This document shows, piece by piece, positions 7,780 to 16,149 of a stretch of 54,442 nucleotides of DNA. Below the pieces are notes generated by a model that was not told the DNA's origin, did no database searches, and was given only the letters and a program-made list of their open reading frames with translations. The position numbers and the translations under genes were made by a program. Positions within the stretch are counted from its first letter, which is position 1, and the number at the start of each line of letters is the position of its first letter. This stretch comes from Saprospiraceae bacterium (lineage in GTDB: Bacteria; Bacteroidota; Bacteroidia; Chitinophagales; Saprospiraceae), in assembly GCA_020629615.1 (NCBI GenBank), contig JAHDCZ010000007.1, forward strand, positions 1 through 54,442. Reading direction: 5' to 3'.

Positions 7780-8913
7780 ATGTTAAAAGATACATTAGAT
7801 AGGGTTTTTGGGCACTTTTGGTGGCTTTCCGTACTCGTTGTGTTTCTGATCAATAACTACATGTCTTCTGGATTTGGCAACTGGTATTTAAACTATCCGT
7901 TTCAAGTTTTTCGATATATCTATGACTTTTTTTTGGGATGGATACCTTTTCCAAGTATATACATTGTACTCATTTATTTGGTTTACTTTTTTTGGCGACT
8001 TTCGTCGAATGCGAAAAATGAAACCGATACGCTACTTAAATATTGGCAATATTTTTTGTTTAAACTATTAAAATTATTAGCCTTTCTTTATGTCAGTTTT
8101 TACATCCTTTGGGGTTTCAACTATAAAGCGTCCACACTTGATTCTCGATTAAATTTTGATACTCCGAAAGTAGAGTTGAATGAGTTGTTTTCTGAATTAC
8201 AACTCGTCACATATCATCTTGCAAATGTCCGATCAAAGCTTTCTAAAGACACATTCGCGCTAAGCGAAAAATACTTTAAATCCAATACAGAAAGTGAAAT
8301 ACGATATCATTTAAAAGAGGTATTAAATGATTGGGAGTATCCAAATGGTGGCGAAGTACGAGTTAGAAAACTGCGTCCTAAAGGAGTTTTAATGCGGATC
8401 TCAACAGCTGGGGTTTATATTCCTTTTGCGATGGAAGGACATATTGATGCCGGTCTACATCCTATACAATGGCCTTTTACAATGGCTCACGAGATGTCCC
8501 ATGGTTATGGATTTACTGATGAAGGGACTTGCAATTTTATTGCTTATTTGGTGTGTTTGAAATCAGATGATCTCTTTATACAATATTCTGGATTGATGGG
8601 ATATTGGCGATATCTTATGAGTAATTATCGCAAATTGGCAAACGAAAGTTATCTTTTGTTTGCTTCCAATATAGCTGAGAATATAAAATCAGATCTTGAT
8701 GCCATACATCTATTTCAAGACAAATACCCAGATGTTTTTCCGGCGATAAGAGACGCCATTTATGATTCTTATCTTAAATCAAATGGAATATCAGAAGGTT
8801 TAAAAAGTTACAGTACCATCATTGCGCAGTGCCTGGCTTGGCAAAAAACTGAATACAATCGTACTATTTTTAAGCAATGGTATGAGGATTACCGCGATCC
8901 AAAAATTGAATAA
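7780..8913 (+). CDS. DUF3810 membrane-bound putative zinc metallopeptidase
   Basis: 377 residues with two N-terminal membrane segments plus a third (about residues 15-30, 50-70 and 89-112), followed by a soluble domain carrying MAHEMSHGYGF near residue 237, an HExxH zinc motif, then DEGTCNFIAYLVC that could give the third ligand. DUF3810 is a Bacteroidota family with no established function; peptidase activity is inferred from the motif. Its last 44 bases overlap the 3' end of mqnB on the other strand. It contains one clear copy of the dispersed hairpin element (7997-8011) and one looser one (8252-8271). Confidence 0.8.
   Translation: MLKDTLDRVFGHFWWLSVLVVFLINNYMSSGFGNWYLNYPFQVFRYIYDFFLGWIPFPSIYIVLIYLVYFFWRLSSNAKNETDTLLKYWQYFLFKLLKLLAFLYVSFYILWGFNYKASTLDSRLNFDTPKVELNELFSELQLVTYHLANVRSKLSKDTFALSEKYFKSNTESEIRYHLKEVLNDWEYPNGGEVRVRKLRPKGVLMRISTAGVYIPFAMEGHIDAGLHPIQWPFTMAHEMSHGYGFTDEGTCNFIAYLVCLKSDDLFIQYSGLMGYWRYLMSNYRKLANESYLLFASNIAENIKSDLDAIHLFQDKYPDVFPAIRDAIYDSYLKSNGISEGLKSYSTIIAQCLAWQKTEYNRTIFKQWYEDYRDPKIE
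7997..8011 (-). repeat. Dispersed covarying hairpin element, copy B (in DUF3810 gene)
   Basis: Minus strand reads CATTCGACGAAAGTC; stem CGAC/GTCG (four pairs) with GAAA loop. A run of seven T lies just upstream on the plus strand, separated by GGC. In the gene it encodes RLSSNA, a different frame from copies C and G. Confidence 0.7.
8252..8271 (+). repeat. Looser relative of the dispersed hairpin element (copy J)
   Basis: CATTCG is followed by nine bases (CGCTAAGCG) that can pair as CGC/GCG around TAA, then AAAAA. Spacing matches the family (CATTCG, nine bases, A-run) but the loop differs. Same gene as copy B. Confidence 0.3.
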
Positions 8914-9559
8914 GTGTATCATTTAGATTGTCTAAGGCCAATTCTAATTTCCAATTATTTCTATTTCTTGGTTCTACATAATTTGATATGGCTCTCAATT
9001 GTAGACAATCAACATCCATGACTTTGCAAGCATAAAAAAATGCCGCTCCTTCCATCGTTTCTATATCGGCATTGTACTTCTCCGTAATCGCTTTGATGCT
9101 TGCCGTAGATCCGGATACCTTATTTATCGTAAGTGATCTAACCTTTACTAGATCATTGTCAAAGTGTTTGGTGATATTATTAATCCAACCATTTGAAAAA
9201 GGAAACTTGTTTGGATTTTCCAGAGCCAACTCAAAGATATCTTCAAACTGACCATCCGCATGTTCAACTCCTAGATCGGCAAATCGATCTTCTAGGACTT
9301 CAACGACTTGACCTAATTCAAAATTGGTTTGATAAGATCCAGCAACTCCAGCATTGATTGCACAATCGATTTCTCTCATACCTGTAAAACGTGCTAATGC
9401 AAAAGCCGTATGCATAGCGCCCACGCCAGTAATCAATGGAAAAATCCTGTGATCATTCAACTCGTATTCAAAGAAAGATATTTTACGTCCTTCAGAATTT
9501 AAATGAGAGATGAGTTTTGATAGTTCAAAACTGGTAGCCGCCGTAATAAGGATTTTCAT
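8870..9559 (-). CDS. mqnB: Futalosine hydrolase
   Basis: Cleaves futalosine to hypoxanthine and dehypoxanthine futalosine in the alternative menaquinone route. The 229-residue nucleosidase fold shows AINAGVAGSY (about residues 86-95), the purine-site segment NADIETMEGAAFFYAC and the family end-motif RAISNYVEPRNRNNW. It implies that this organism makes menaquinone by the futalosine pathway; no other mqn gene is in the window. A general MTA/SAH nucleosidase is the alternative, but the NYVEPRNR motif favours MqnB. It is two bases downstream of the barrel gene and overlaps DUF3810 by 44 bases. Confidence 0.9.
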   Translation of the reverse strand: MKILITAATSFELSKLISHLNSEGRKISFFEYELNDHRIFPLITGVGAMHTAFALARFTGMREIDCAINAGVAGSYQTNFELGQVVEVLEDRFADLGVEHADGQFEDIFELALENPNKFPFSNGWINNITKHFDNDLVKVRSLTINKVSGSTASIKAITEKYNADIETMEGAAFFYACKVMDVDCLQLRAISNYVEPRNRNNWKLELALDNLNDTLIQFLDRGNPHTIA

Positions 9560-9561
9560 AA

Positions 9562-10380
9562 CTATTGACTTCCTCTATATTTAAGACTAACGCCGGGCGT
9601 GTTTCCAAGCAGTTGATGGAACGAATTTCCTCCATCTATTATTAAGTTGTCGGTAATTTTGATACCAAAGCCAAAGGTGAACAAACTTGGTTCAGTCGCA
9701 AATCCAACTCTGAAATTTAGTAAGTCAATAATCTGATAACTTAGTCCCATTCGAAAATCAAATTTCTCTTCTAGGGATTTGTTGAATTCTAAAAGTAAGT
9801 TTAGTTTTTTTGAAGGGAGATATTTTATTCCTGTTCGAAAAATCGTCGGGAGGTCAGTGTTTTCCGTAACAGAAATTTGTCCGGGACTAAAGACATGGGC
9901 AGAAGCATGAAAATATTTATTAATCTTACTGTATAATCCCAATTCGAAGGTGTAAACTGAGCGACTTCCATATCTGTCGATATTCAGATTTAGGAGGTCA
10001 AATTGAGCGCCAATAGAAAGTTTATTAGTTAATCTTCGGGCGTAAGCCAAACCCAATTTCTGCTCTTTGTATTCTTCTAAACCAAAGCTCTCCACAAGAA
10101 CACCAATCGCACCGAATCCAAAGTTTTTCTTGGCAGCCAAAGACACGCTAGACAAATCACTTAACCAAAAACGTCGTTCGGATGAAAGTAGAATTTCTAG
10201 ATCACGACCCTCTATAATACTCGCTTGGTTACCTTGCATTCCATAAATTCCGGTTAAGCCTATAGACGCACCACCGATACCCAAAGAAAAAGCATTTTCA
10301 CCAGAAGTATTTCCTGTTTGGGCTCCCAGCCAAAGAGGGATGATAATAAACGATAATAAGAGATAGAATCGATTTGTCAT
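9562..10380 (-). CDS. Outer-membrane beta-barrel protein (PorV/FadL-like)
   Basis: Starting at the ATG at 10380 gives 272 residues with a clean signal peptide (MTNRFYLLLSFIIIPLWLGAQ); an in-frame ATG 15 bases upstream only adds MYLHR. The mature part has SLGIGGASIGLTGIYGMQGNQASI, resembling the N-terminus of PorV/UPF0164 barrels, then alternating strands up to a C-terminal GVSLKYRG strand. Probably a small outer-membrane porin-like barrel. It is two bases upstream of mqnB, with no evident functional link. Confidence 0.7.
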   Translation of the reverse strand: MTNRFYLLLSFIIIPLWLGAQTGNTSGENAFSLGIGGASIGLTGIYGMQGNQASIIEGRDLEILLSSERRFWLSDLSSVSLAAKKNFGFGAIGVLVESFGLEEYKEQKLGLAYARRLTNKLSIGAQFDLLNLNIDRYGSRSVYTFELGLYSKINKYFHASAHVFSPGQISVTENTDLPTIFRTGIKYLPSKKLNLLLEFNKSLEEKFDFRMGLSYQIIDLLNFRVGFATEPSLFTFGFGIKITDNLIIDGGNSFHQLLGNTPGVSLKYRGSQ

Positions 10381-10462
10381 GCGGTGAAGATACAATTATT
10401 CATGAAATGAATTTTAATAATATCATCGACAAAATCTAAAAGCAAAACTTATCTTCGTATTT

Positions 10463-10951
10463 ATGTCAATGGTGAATTTTCCTATAATACTGGATGAGAA
10501 TACAATTTTACGTCAAGCAATAAAATCGGATGAAAGTAGAATTCAAGAAATAGTCTTTGCAATCCTTCCTCAATATGGTTTGCCTATAGATCCTCAAGGT
10601 ACTGATAAGGATTTATTTGATATTGAGAATACCTATGGAGGTGGTTTTTTTGGAGTGGTAGAATACAAAGGTAGTGTGGAAGGAAGCTTTGGATTATATA
10701 GAATTTCGGACTCAGTAGTTGAACTAAGAAAAATGTATTTCGACTCTTCTATTCGAGGAAAAGGAATTGCAAAAAGGTTAGTACCGATCTTATTTGAATT
10801 GGCCAAAGAAATGGGGTTTCAAAAAATGGAATTGGAGACTGCGAGCTCGTTGGTTGAAGCAATTGGATTATATAGGTCCTTGGGTTTCAAAGAAAAAATG
10901 GGTGAAAATGAGACTCCGCGATGTGATAAGTCGTTTGAAATAAACTTATAA
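10463..10951 (+). CDS. GNAT-family N-acetyltransferase
   Basis: 162 residues. The acetyl-CoA pyrophosphate loop is RGKGIAKRLV (about residues 98-107), preceded by strand ELRKMYFDSSI and followed by KMELETASSLVEAIGLYRSLGFKE, the classical GNAT C-terminal half. Start could be Met1 or Met3. Target unknown. The nuclease gene follows after two bases, so they are cotranscribed. Confidence 0.88.
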   Translation: MSMVNFPIILDENTILRQAIKSDESRIQEIVFAILPQYGLPIDPQGTDKDLFDIENTYGGGFFGVVEYKGSVEGSFGLYRISDSVVELRKMYFDSSIRGKGIAKRLVPILFELAKEMGFQKMELETASSLVEAIGLYRSLGFKEKMGENETPRCDKSFEINL

Positions 10952-10953
10952 TT

Positions 10954-11817
10954 ATGTTGAAATTACGTACTAATCATGCCAGAAGAGATCGGAGCGGATT
11001 TGGTTCGCTAGGAATACGGTTAGTGATTTTTGTTCTACTCATGGGCGTTGCTTTTGTTTTTATTTACCGCAATTTGACCAAGGCTATGTCAAATCAGGAT
11101 TCTGTAGAAGTGCAGCATGTTGAAGATCGTTTTTTTCTGCCGACTGCTGCCAGTGGAGAGATTGTCCATCATAAATATTACTCATTATCTTATGTAGAAA
11201 AACACGAACAAGCAGAATGGGTGGCGTATCAGCTAACAAAATCCAGTCTTTTAGCCCCTAATGTAAAAAGAGCAGAAAAGTTTCGGCCAGACTATGATGT
11301 GAAAACGGGAAGTGCTTTTCACCGAGATTATTCCAATTCAGGATATACGCGAGGACATATGGCTCCGGCAGGAGATATGGCTTTTAATAAAGAAGCGATG
11401 AATGAATCATTTTATATGAGTAATATGAGTCCTCAACTGAAGGAATGCAACGCTGGGATTTGGAGAGAATTGGAAGAATTGGTGCGCGATTGGGCCTTTG
11501 ATCGGAATGAATTGATCGTCGTTGCGGGTCCAATGTTAAATAGACCGATTGTCAAAAAAATTGGCCGAAATAAGGTGTCGGTTCCAACTGCGTTTTACAA
11601 GATTATTTTGGATCCAAGTCAAAATGAGAGTACTTCTTTTATAATTCCAAATGAAAATACGAATCGGCCATTGAAAGACTTTGCGGTATCTATTGATCAG
11701 ATCGAAGACGAAACAGGAATCGATTTCTTCAACGATTTGTTGAACGATGATGTAGAAGAAGCAATGGAATCTAAAACCATGACTGGAAAATGGCGGTTTC
11801 ATGGTCGCCGAAGATAA
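10954..11817 (+). CDS. Membrane-anchored DNA/RNA non-specific endonuclease (NUC family)
   Basis: 287 residues: a basic N-terminus, one membrane segment (about 20-40) and a ββα-metal nuclease domain. The active-site motif normally DRGH reads TRGHMAPAGD (Thr132 to Asp141, catalytic His135), followed by MSNMSPQL and the metal-binding Asn region (KECNAGIW). Such enzymes cut DNA and RNA in the periplasm or outside; the anchor puts the domain on the periplasmic side. Coupled to the GNAT gene two bases upstream. Confidence 0.88.
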   Translation: MLKLRTNHARRDRSGFGSLGIRLVIFVLLMGVAFVFIYRNLTKAMSNQDSVEVQHVEDRFFLPTAASGEIVHHKYYSLSYVEKHEQAEWVAYQLTKSSLLAPNVKRAEKFRPDYDVKTGSAFHRDYSNSGYTRGHMAPAGDMAFNKEAMNESFYMSNMSPQLKECNAGIWRELEELVRDWAFDRNELIVVAGPMLNRPIVKKIGRNKVSVPTAFYKIILDPSQNESTSFIIPNENTNRPLKDFAVSIDQIEDETGIDFFNDLLNDDVEEAMESKTMTGKWRFHGRRR

Positions 11818-11839
11818 TTGATCAAGAATTCAATTTCCT

Positions 11840-12394
11840 TTAATTCTTATTATTAACAGGTTGGGCATAGTTGCTGCGAGTGCGGTACATTTTTTCATAT
11901 CGCTTCCAGCGTGTTGTTTTGTGATGATTTTCGCCGAAATAGCTTAGAATCATCATCATAGTTTCAGTATCCAGATATCCTGGTAAGGGTTGAAGGATTC
12001 CTAGGTCTTCATTCAAAAAAACGGTGGTAGGATATTTCATACTTCCATTGAGGATGTGGGCGGCGAGTTGATGGTATCCTTGCTTGCTATTCCCGACAAA
12101 TTCGTATTTGGTACCTTTAAAAACGATATCTTCCTTATACTCCGCATCAAAACGAATGGCGTAATAATGCTCATTGATGTAAGCCACAACCTCAGGGTTT
12201 TTGAAGGTGTAAGCGTCCATCTTTTTACAGATTTTGCACCAATCTGTATAGACATCTACAATAAGTTTTCGTGGTTCATTAACAGATAGGCGTTGTACAT
12301 CTTCCCAAGATCTCCAAAGGATTCTTTCTTGGGCAAATGTTGCAACAGTGATAAACAACGAAAAAAATACACTGAGACTTTTAAAATACTTCAT
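11840..12394 (-). CDS. Periplasmic thioredoxin-fold protein (DUF255-like)
   Basis: From the ATG at 12394 the protein has 184 residues with a signal peptide (MKYFKSLSVFFSLFITVATFAQ); the upstream ATG at 12430 would put 12 unsuited residues in front of it. The motif TDWCKICKKMD gives a CxxC redox pair (W-C-K-I-C), and YPTTVFLNE supplies the cis-Pro strand. Likely a periplasmic thiol reductase or disulfide-handling protein. It converges on the nuclease gene with a 22-base gap. Confidence 0.82.
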   Translation of the reverse strand: MKYFKSLSVFFSLFITVATFAQERILWRSWEDVQRLSVNEPRKLIVDVYTDWCKICKKMDAYTFKNPEVVAYINEHYYAIRFDAEYKEDIVFKGTKYEFVGNSKQGYHQLAAHILNGSMKYPTTVFLNEDLGILQPLPGYLDTETMMMILSYFGENHHKTTRWKRYEKMYRTRSNYAQPVNNKN

Positions 12395-12495
12395 ATATCT
12401 AATCCAACTCTCAAATTGTAAGTAAAGCAAAGTAACAATATTGTAACTATTTATACAAGTTAGAAGGTTTCTTGTATTATGCTTTTAAAAGATAT

Positions 12496-13545
12496 TTAAC
12501 GGTATTTAACATTATTGGGAATGATTCGCTGGATGAGGTCGCCATCCAATTGATAATTGTCAATTAATTGACCTTCCAGGTTCGGGGCTTTTATTCCTTT
12601 TTTAAGTTTTTTAGTACCAGTGATGACAAAGGCCTCATCCCAAAGACTTGCTTTGATGAAGCTTTTTAAAATGCTTGGTCCTCCTTCAACCATCAGGCGA
12701 TAAATACCACGAGAAAATAGGTCTTCTAATATGGTTTCTAATTCCATGTTTGAGTTGATATATGTTACATTTTTGTTCGATTCGACGGAAGTCGCGGTAT
12801 AAATTAGGGTCATATGACCATCGGACTTCAAGGATGATTCTTTTGGAGTTTTATTGTGACTATCTAAAACAATCCGAATAGGGTGTCCCCCCGAACTTAA
12901 TCGATTTGTCAATTGAGGATTGTCTACAATTGCTGTATTGACGCCGATTAAAATACCATCATTTTTGGATCTTAAACGATGAACAAATAATTGGCTTTGC
13001 TCGTTGCTTATGGAAATTCTCTTCTCGATTTGCCCCACAAAATTATCCGTACTTTTGGCCCATTTTAAAGTGATAAATGGACGTTTTTTATTAAGCAAAA
13101 GGCTGAAATCTCGGATAACATATTTTCCTTTGGTTTCAAGCACTCCAGTCAAAACTTCAACACCATGATTGCGTAGAATTGCCACTCCCTTCCCGCTTAC
13201 TTTGTCGTTTGGATCCAAGGTACTGATGATAACTTTGGGAATTTGATGTTCTATAATTAAATTGGTGCAGGCACCCGTTTTACCTTCAAAACAGCAAGGT
13301 TCAAGGGATACGTATAATGTCGATTCTTTGATAAGATGTTTATCCTGAATAGTAACACTTTGTAAGGCATGGACTTCTGCATGTGCTTGACCATGTTCAT
13401 GGTGATAACCTTCTCCAATGATTCTTTTATTATGTACGAGAATGGCACCAACTCTAGGGTTTGTTTTTACTTTTTTGTCGCCTCGGAGGGCTAATGTAAA
13501 ACAACGATTGATATATTCTTCGTGTTCGATTTGGCTATTCAACAC
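12496..13545 (-). CDS. ribD: Bifunctional riboflavin deaminase/reductase RibD
   Basis: Second and third steps of riboflavin synthesis. The N-terminal deaminase domain (residues 1-145) has HAEVHAL (zinc ligand His55, catalytic Glu57) and PCCFEGKTGAC (zinc ligands Cys84, Cys93). The C-terminal reductase domain contains TLKWAKSTD, LRSKNDGILIGVNTAIVDNPQLTNR and MVEGGPSILKSF. Length 349 is typical. It overlaps the upstream cysteine desulfurase by 11 bases; the other riboflavin gene here, ribH, is 38 kb away, so there is no rib operon. A hairpin-element copy lies at 12779-12793. Confidence 0.94.
   Translation of the reverse strand: MLNSQIEHEEYINRCFTLALRGDKKVKTNPRVGAILVHNKRIIGEGYHHEHGQAHAEVHALQSVTIQDKHLIKESTLYVSLEPCCFEGKTGACTNLIIEHQIPKVIISTLDPNDKVSGKGVAILRNHGVEVLTGVLETKGKYVIRDFSLLLNKKRPFITLKWAKSTDNFVGQIEKRISISNEQSQLFVHRLRSKNDGILIGVNTAIVDNPQLTNRLSSGGHPIRIVLDSHNKTPKESSLKSDGHMTLIYTATSVESNKNVTYINSNMELETILEDLFSRGIYRLMVEGGPSILKSFIKASLWDEAFVITGTKKLKKGIKAPNLEGQLIDNYQLDGDLIQRIIPNNVKYR
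12779..12793 (+). repeat. Dispersed covarying hairpin element, copy I (in ribD)
   Basis: Reads GATTCGACGGAAGTC; stem CGAC/GTCG (with base 12794) and a GGAA loop, still of the GNRA class. One loop base differs from the consensus, and the A-run is missing. Confidence 0.55.
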
Positions 13546-14686
13546 CTAAGTTTTTTGGATAAAATTCCGATATTTTTTGAAGTACATATTCGACTTCTTC
13601 CATTGTGTTTAAATGCGAAAATGAAAATCGAATGGTTTTTCTTTTGGGATCATGTCCAATGGCTTCCAAAACATGTGAGGTATTTTCAACACCGGAGCTG
13701 CATGCACTTCCACCAGAAACTGCAATACCTGCAATATCCATATTGAAATTTAATAGTTCCGTTTTTGCTCCTGCCGGGAATGAGGCACTTAATACAGTGT
13801 AAAGAAATTCATCTTCTCCCTGTAATCCGTTGAATTTTATTTCCGGAATTAATTCTTTAAGGCCCAATTTGAGTTGATTTCTAAGGGACAAGATCTTAGC
13901 TTTGCGCTCTTCCTTTTCCTCAATAGCCATTTCTAAGGCCAATGCCATTCCGGCAATCCCTGCAACATTTTCAGTTCCAGAACGCATATTTCTTTCTTGA
14001 GCACCACCATGAATTAAGGGTGGGATGATATTGTCTTGATTAATGTAGACAAAGCCAATACCTTTTGGTCCATGAAATTTGTGTGCTGACCCTGACAAGA
14101 AAGAAATTTTATTCTTGCTTGTATCTACGTCAAATTTTCCGATAGCTTGTACTGCATCGCAATGTAAAAAGGCATTGTTTTTTTCGCAGATTTCAGCTAT
14201 TAAATCAACAGGATGCTTTGTTCCAATTTCATTATTGACATACATCAGGCTTACTAGAGTTTTCTTACTGTCAGCTTCCAAAATCGACTGAAGTTCATTC
14301 AAGTCGATGGATCCGAATTCATTAACACTAAGTTGAACAGATTCTATTTTGGCATCAAGGGCTTCAATCGTATGAAGGACACAATGATGTTCTGTGGGAC
14401 TGGATATTATTCTTTCAATACCAAGGTGTTCCACTGCCATTTTTAAACAAAGATTATTGGACTCTGTGGCACAAGAAGTAAAAAAAACCTCGCCTAAACT
14501 GGCATTTAAATAATTGGCAATGGTTTTTCGCGATTCCTCAATGATCGTTCTAGACTTTCTACCAAAGAAATGAATGCTAGATGGGTTTCCATAGCATTCT
14601 GTTAATACTGTTGTCATTTTCTCGATGACTTCAGGTAGTAGAGGGGTAGAAGCCGCATTATCGAAATATACTCTTTTCATTAGCAT
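13535..14686 (-). CDS. Cysteine desulfurase (NifS/IscS type)
   Basis: PLP enzyme that takes sulfur from cysteine for Fe-S clusters or tRNA thiolation. Over 383 residues: VYFDNAASTPLLPEV at the start, PLP-binding Lys203 in SGSAHKFHGPKG, and the persulfide Cys329 in SGGSACSSG. Start may be Met1 (14686) or Met3 (14680, giving a TAATG overlap with the upstream gene). The neighbour upstream is a second class V PLP enzyme; no scaffold gene (iscU, sufU) is adjacent. Confidence 0.92.
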   Translation of the reverse strand: MLMKRVYFDNAASTPLLPEVIEKMTTVLTECYGNPSSIHFFGRKSRTIIEESRKTIANYLNASLGEVFFTSCATESNNLCLKMAVEHLGIERIISSPTEHHCVLHTIEALDAKIESVQLSVNEFGSIDLNELQSILEADSKKTLVSLMYVNNEIGTKHPVDLIAEICEKNNAFLHCDAVQAIGKFDVDTSKNKISFLSGSAHKFHGPKGIGFVYINQDNIIPPLIHGGAQERNMRSGTENVAGIAGMALALEMAIEEKEERKAKILSLRNQLKLGLKELIPEIKFNGLQGEDEFLYTVLSASFPAGAKTELLNFNMDIAGIAVSGGSACSSGVENTSHVLEAIGHDPKRKTIRFSFSHLNTMEEVEYVLQKISEFYPKNLGVE

Positions 14687-16149
14687 AAAGGAATTTCATA
14701 CCATTTCTCGACTATTTCTGCGTCGTCTTTATGGTTGTGCAGGCAAGTGAATTCGTTCTTGACTGAACAATATTTGTAGTCCTTTGACCAATCTTGATGA
14801 TTGAAACAAAGTTTTTCGATACTATCTAAGATATAATCAATTTCCTGGTTTGTCAAGATCGGATGAATTGACATTCTGACCCAGCCTGGTTTGTTGGTTT
14901 GATCTCCTGAGTCAATCGAACAAGTAATTTCATTGGAGGTTTCTCTAGAGACATGGAGTAGATAGTGTCCATAGGTTCCTGCGCAAGAGCAGCCCCCTCT
15001 TACTTGAATACCAAATCGATCGTTCAATATTTTGACTGCCAAATTGTAATGTAAATCATCGATATAAAAAGAATATACGCCAAGTCGATCATCAATGTTA
15101 TCTGCAAGAATATGTAAATTTGGAATTGCCTGTAATCGCGGCCAGATCATTTGGAGCATTTCATGTTCGCGCTTCATGATATTTTCCACACCCATTTTAT
15201 CTTTCAATTTTATACAGAGTGCCACTCTTATGGTTTGAATAAAAGAGGGTGTTCCGCCATCTTCTCGCTCCTCAATTTTGTCGTGATATTTATGTTCTCC
15301 CCAAGGATTGGTCCAATCGACGGTGCCCCCACCTGGATTATCTGGTATTTTGTTATTGTACAAGCTGGGACAAAATACAAGGATACCAGAGCTAGAAGGG
15401 CCTCCTAAGAATTTGTGAGGAGAAAAATAAATGGCATCTAATTTTTCGTCTTCATCATCTGGATGCATATTAATATTGATGTAAGGAGCAGAGCAGGCAA
15501 AATCTACAAAACATTGCCCGCCATATTGATGGATCATTTTTGCCATTGTATGGTAAGGTGTCTGTATTCCTGTGACATTGGAGCAACTAGTAATTGCACA
15601 GTATTTGCGTTTACGATCCTTAAATTCTTCTAATAAATTTTCAAAATGATCAAGATCAACTCGTCCTTCAGGAGTAGCTTGAATAATTCTTACATCTGCG
15701 ATTGTTTCCAACCAAGAAGTTTGGTTAGAATGATGTTCCATATGGGATACAAAAACAATCGGTTTATCTTCAAGAGCAATATTGACTTGATTTCGGAAGG
15801 ACTCATGAATTTTTAATCCAAGAATTCGTTGAAACTTATTAACCACACCTGTCATGCCAGAATTGGAAGAGATTAAGATGTCACTTTCCAGGGCATTTAC
15901 ATGATCTTTGATAATCATTTTAGCTTTGTGATATGCTATTGTCATCGTACATCCCGTAACTGTAGTTTCGGTGTGTGTATTTCCTACGAATGGGGCAATC
16001 TCTTTGGTGAGAATATCTTCAATGGGTTGATACAATCTACCACTTGCTGTCCAATCAGCGTATATAATTTTCTTTTCTCCATAAGGAGATTGAAAAGTTT
16101 GATCTATTCCAATGACATTGTCTCTGAATTTTTTGAAATACTCTTCCAT
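14680..16149 (-). CDS. Long class V aminotransferase-fold protein (SufS-like)
   Basis: 489 residues, about 80 longer than SufS. It starts with YADWTASGRLYQPIED and has VSHMEHHSNQ (His139/140), PLP aspartate in VDFACS (Asp216), PLP lysine Lys246 in SPHKFLGG, and a cysteine pair in VRGGCSCAG (Cys387, Cys389) where SufS has its catalytic Cys. The C-terminal extension is cysteine- and histidine-containing. Family proteins are annotated as selenocysteine lyase/cysteine desulfurase-like, without firm substrate. It overlaps both neighbours by a few bases (glmM-type by one, cysteine desulfurase by up to seven), so all are coexpressed. Confidence 0.85.
   Translation of the reverse strand: MEEYFKKFRDNVIGIDQTFQSPYGEKKIIYADWTASGRLYQPIEDILTKEIAPFVGNTHTETTVTGCTMTIAYHKAKMIIKDHVNALESDILISSNSGMTGVVNKFQRILGLKIHESFRNQVNIALEDKPIVFVSHMEHHSNQTSWLETIADVRIIQATPEGRVDLDHFENLLEEFKDRKRKYCAITSCSNVTGIQTPYHTMAKMIHQYGGQCFVDFACSAPYININMHPDDEDEKLDAIYFSPHKFLGGPSSSGILVFCPSLYNNKIPDNPGGGTVDWTNPWGEHKYHDKIEEREDGGTPSFIQTIRVALCIKLKDKMGVENIMKREHEMLQMIWPRLQAIPNLHILADNIDDRLGVYSFYIDDLHYNLAVKILNDRFGIQVRGGCSCAGTYGHYLLHVSRETSNEITCSIDSGDQTNKPGWVRMSIHPILTNQEIDYILDSIEKLCFNHQDWSKDYKYCSVKNEFTCLHNHKDDAEIVEKWYEIPLC

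Noticed and set aside
11816-11835. Inverted repeat AATTGA…TCAATT after the nuclease gene
   Set aside because: Six AT-rich pairs with an eight-base loop and no T-run; too weak to call a terminator.
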